A stretch of 7,681 bases of DNA from an uncultured Sphingobium sp. (GTDB taxonomy: Bacteria; Pseudomonadota; Alphaproteobacteria; Sphingomonadales; Sphingomonadaceae). Shown in pieces: positions 6,572 to 7,681 of the stretch (position 1 is its first letter; each line of letters starts with the position of its first letter). The DNA lies in contig CAMLFF010000153.1 in the NCBI GenBank assembly GCA_946479185.1, positions 1 to 7,681 of the forward strand, read 5' to 3'. Made by a program: the position numbers and the translations under genes. Under the pieces are notes generated by a model. It ran no database searches. It saw only the letters and a program-made list of their open reading frames with translations, and was not told the DNA's origin.

Positions 6572-7368
6572 CCTCTAACGCCAATCAGGCCCTCTCCACC
6601 ATGATCGCTGGCATAGCCGACGGCGCGATCCGCGCCATCGACCTGACCAACATCTTGTCGAGCGATTTTCCGGTCATCGTGCTGCCCACCGAGTTCGGGC
6701 AGTGCGAGCCTTTCCGGATGGAAACGGTCTCGCGCTACGATGCCAATGGCCCGGCCTGGTATTGGAACAACATCTCGATGAACGAGCATACCGGCACGCA
6801 TTTCGATGCACCGGCCCATTGGGTGACCGGGCGTGACATTCCCAATGGAACGGTCGACGCGGTGCCGCCCGAAGATTTCATCCACCCTGCCGTGGTTATC
6901 GACATTGCGGCGGAATCTGCAGCGGATGAGGACTTCCTCGTCACCCGCGCTTTTCTCGAGGCGTGGGAAGAGCGCAATGGCCCTATCCCACCGCGGCACT
7001 GGATTCTGCTGCGCTCCGGCTGGTCGAAGCGCGTCGGCACGCTCTCCTATCTCAATCTCAAGGATGATGGCGCCCACTCGCCCGGTCCGGATGCGGACGC
7101 GATGCGCTTTCTGGTTCATGATCGCAATTGCATTGGCCTCGGCGTGGAAACGGTAGGCACAGATGCGGGACAATCCAGCTTGTTCGATGAGCCGATGCCA
7201 GCCCATTCGATCCTGCATGGCAATGGCCGTTACGGCCTGCAATGCCTGACCAATCTCGATCAGCTTCCGGTCTTTGGATCAGTGATCATCGCAATGCCGC
7301 TCAAGATCAAGGGCGGCTCGGGAAGTCCATTGCGCGTGATGGCCCTCGCCCCGACCGAGGCGGCCTGA
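6568..7368 (+). CDS. Cyclase family / KynB-like metal-dependent hydrolase
   Basis: A 266-residue member of the cyclase family (PF04199), which includes arylformamidase KynB and isatin hydrolase. These enzymes hydrolyse amides or lactams using zinc or manganese. The signature HTGTHFDAPAH is at residues 74-84, giving metal ligands H74, H78 and D80 plus H84. DGAHSPGPD is at 167-175. The C-terminal half has AHSIL (H213), TNLDQLP and PLKIKGGSGSPLRV. H213 aligns with the second metal-site His of KynB. The Glu that KynB has twelve residues later is Gln225 here. That may reflect a subgroup such as isatin-hydrolase-like enzymes rather than loss of activity. Last gene of the operon, joined by GTGA to the fusion gene. 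Its role is presumably hydrolysis of a ring, amide or lactone intermediate, but no substrate can be named. Confidence 0.87.
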   Translation: MTSNANQALSTMIAGIADGAIRAIDLTNILSSDFPVIVLPTEFGQCEPFRMETVSRYDANGPAWYWNNISMNEHTGTHFDAPAHWVTGRDIPNGTVDAVPPEDFIHPAVVIDIAAESAADEDFLVTRAFLEAWEERNGPIPPRHWILLRSGWSKRVGTLSYLNLKDDGAHSPGPDADAMRFLVHDRNCIGLGVETVGTDAGQSSLFDEPMPAHSILHGNGRYGLQCLTNLDQLPVFGSVIIAMPLKIKGGSGSPLRVMALAPTEAA

Positions 7369-7466
7369 CGGGGCCTAAAAGACGTACGGACAAGCGAGGC
7401 TGGCCGAAAATACAAATTAAGGTGCCACCAACGCAATACCGGCAGACCGGGAAACATCATTGATTG

Positions 7467-7481
7467 GCTGGGTAGTCCAGC
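7467..7481. repeat. Short inverted repeat upstream of the permease gene
   Basis: GCTGG-GTAGT-CCAGC has perfect 5-bp arms in the 145-nt gap between the cyclase and permease genes, 32 nt before the permease ATG. It could be a small regulator site or leader hairpin. It has no T-run and so is not a convincing terminator. The rest of the gap shows no clear promoter or terminator. Confidence 0.25.
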
Positions 7482-7513
7482 GTGCGCGATATAGGGGGGA
7501 TGACGCGAACAGC

Positions 7514-7681
7514 ATGAACGGGCGCACACAGAACGAACGATCCAAGGACGGCTTGCTGAGCGGCGTGTTGGGCACCGGCGACATCATTTTCATGATCCTC
7601 GCCTGTGCCGCGCCGATGGGCGTCCTCGCCGGAATCATCCCCCTCGCCCTCGCATTTGGCAATGGCGCGGGCGTGCCCGGC
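7514..7681 (+). CDS. APC-family amino acid permease (3'-truncated by window edge)
   Basis: The first 56 codons of a membrane transporter that continues past the window end. A hydrophilic cytoplasmic tail of about 13 residues (MNGRTQNERSKDG) precedes LLSGVLGTGDIIFMILACAA, a first transmembrane helix. The start of the second hydrophobic segment follows, with PLALAFGNGAGVPG (43-56). The pattern of a Gly-rich first helix, an A-x-P break and then GNGAG-PG is typical of APC-superfamily permeases for amino acids or related amines. ATG 7514 is chosen because the conserved block begins just after it. The purine run AGGGGGG at 7493-7499 is 14 nt upstream, longer than ideal. It follows the cyclase gene after 145 nt and may belong to the same regulon, importing the pathway substrate; that is inference. 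Confidence 0.75.
   Translation, partial: MNGRTQNERSKDGLLSGVLGTGDIIFMILACAAPMGVLAGIIPLALAFGNGAGVPG

Noticed and set aside
7369..7400. A possible terminator after the cyclase stop (GGCC-rich followed by AAAA).
   Set aside because: No stem of useful length and no T-run on the + strand, so I do not call a terminator.
7500..7517. A five-codon ORF (ATG at 7500) directly after AGGGGGG whose stop overlaps the permease ATG, possibly a translational coupler.
   Set aside because: The purine run abuts its ATG with no spacer, so initiation there is doubtful, and five codons give no coding evidence.

Overview
The window is a 7.7 kb piece of a GC-rich proteobacterial chromosome or large plasmid. Every credible gene lies on the + strand. 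The IorB-type protein carrying a DUF6537-like C-terminal region, the codon use, and the neighbourhood (paired MarR regulators, acyl-CoA ligase, atypical thiolase, OB-fold protein, cyclase, APC permease) look like a catabolic island of a sphingomonad or other alphaproteobacterium. The taxon is inferred from gene style, not proven.

Layout. (1) Bases 1-1404: the 3' part of an indolepyruvate oxidoreductase beta-type subunit, whose 5' end lies outside the window. (2) Bases 1535-2457: two MarR-family regulators overlapping by ATGA. (3) Bases 2458-2577: an AT-rich intergenic stretch with a perfect TTGACA box and two abutting inverted repeats, the best candidate for the control region of the downstream genes. 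(4) Bases 2578-7368: a tight four-gene operon joined by three stop/start overlaps (ATGA, ATGA, GTGA). It encodes a CaiC-like acyl-CoA ligase, a thiolase-fold protein lacking the usual thiolase catalytic residues, a Zn-ribbon/OB-fold (DUF35) protein fused to a degenerate short-chain dehydrogenase (SDR) domain, and a metal-dependent cyclase/KynB-type hydrolase. (5) Bases 7514-7681: the first 56 codons of an APC-family permease, running off the end.

How the genes may work together (inference): the permease imports an amino-acid-like or aromatic acid, the ligase makes its CoA thioester, and the thiolase-like/DUF35 pair acts on it. The closest known architecture is the steroid side-chain aldolase Ltp2-ChsH2(DUF35). 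The cyclase-family enzyme opens a ring or hydrolyses an amide or lactone. The neighbouring IorB suggests a link to aryl-pyruvate or indole-type substrates. The two MarR proteins plausibly sense a CoA-thioester or aromatic acid of the pathway. No enoyl-CoA hydratase, acyl-CoA dehydrogenase or ring oxygenase is present, so ordinary beta-oxidation is not complete here.

The most unusual element is the DUF35-SDR fusion. Its SDR half has lost the canonical cofactor-loop glycines and the catalytic Tyr and Lys, and it is translationally coupled to a thiolase that has also lost its canonical catalytic residues. Together they look like a non-canonical CoA-dependent complex of unknown chemistry.
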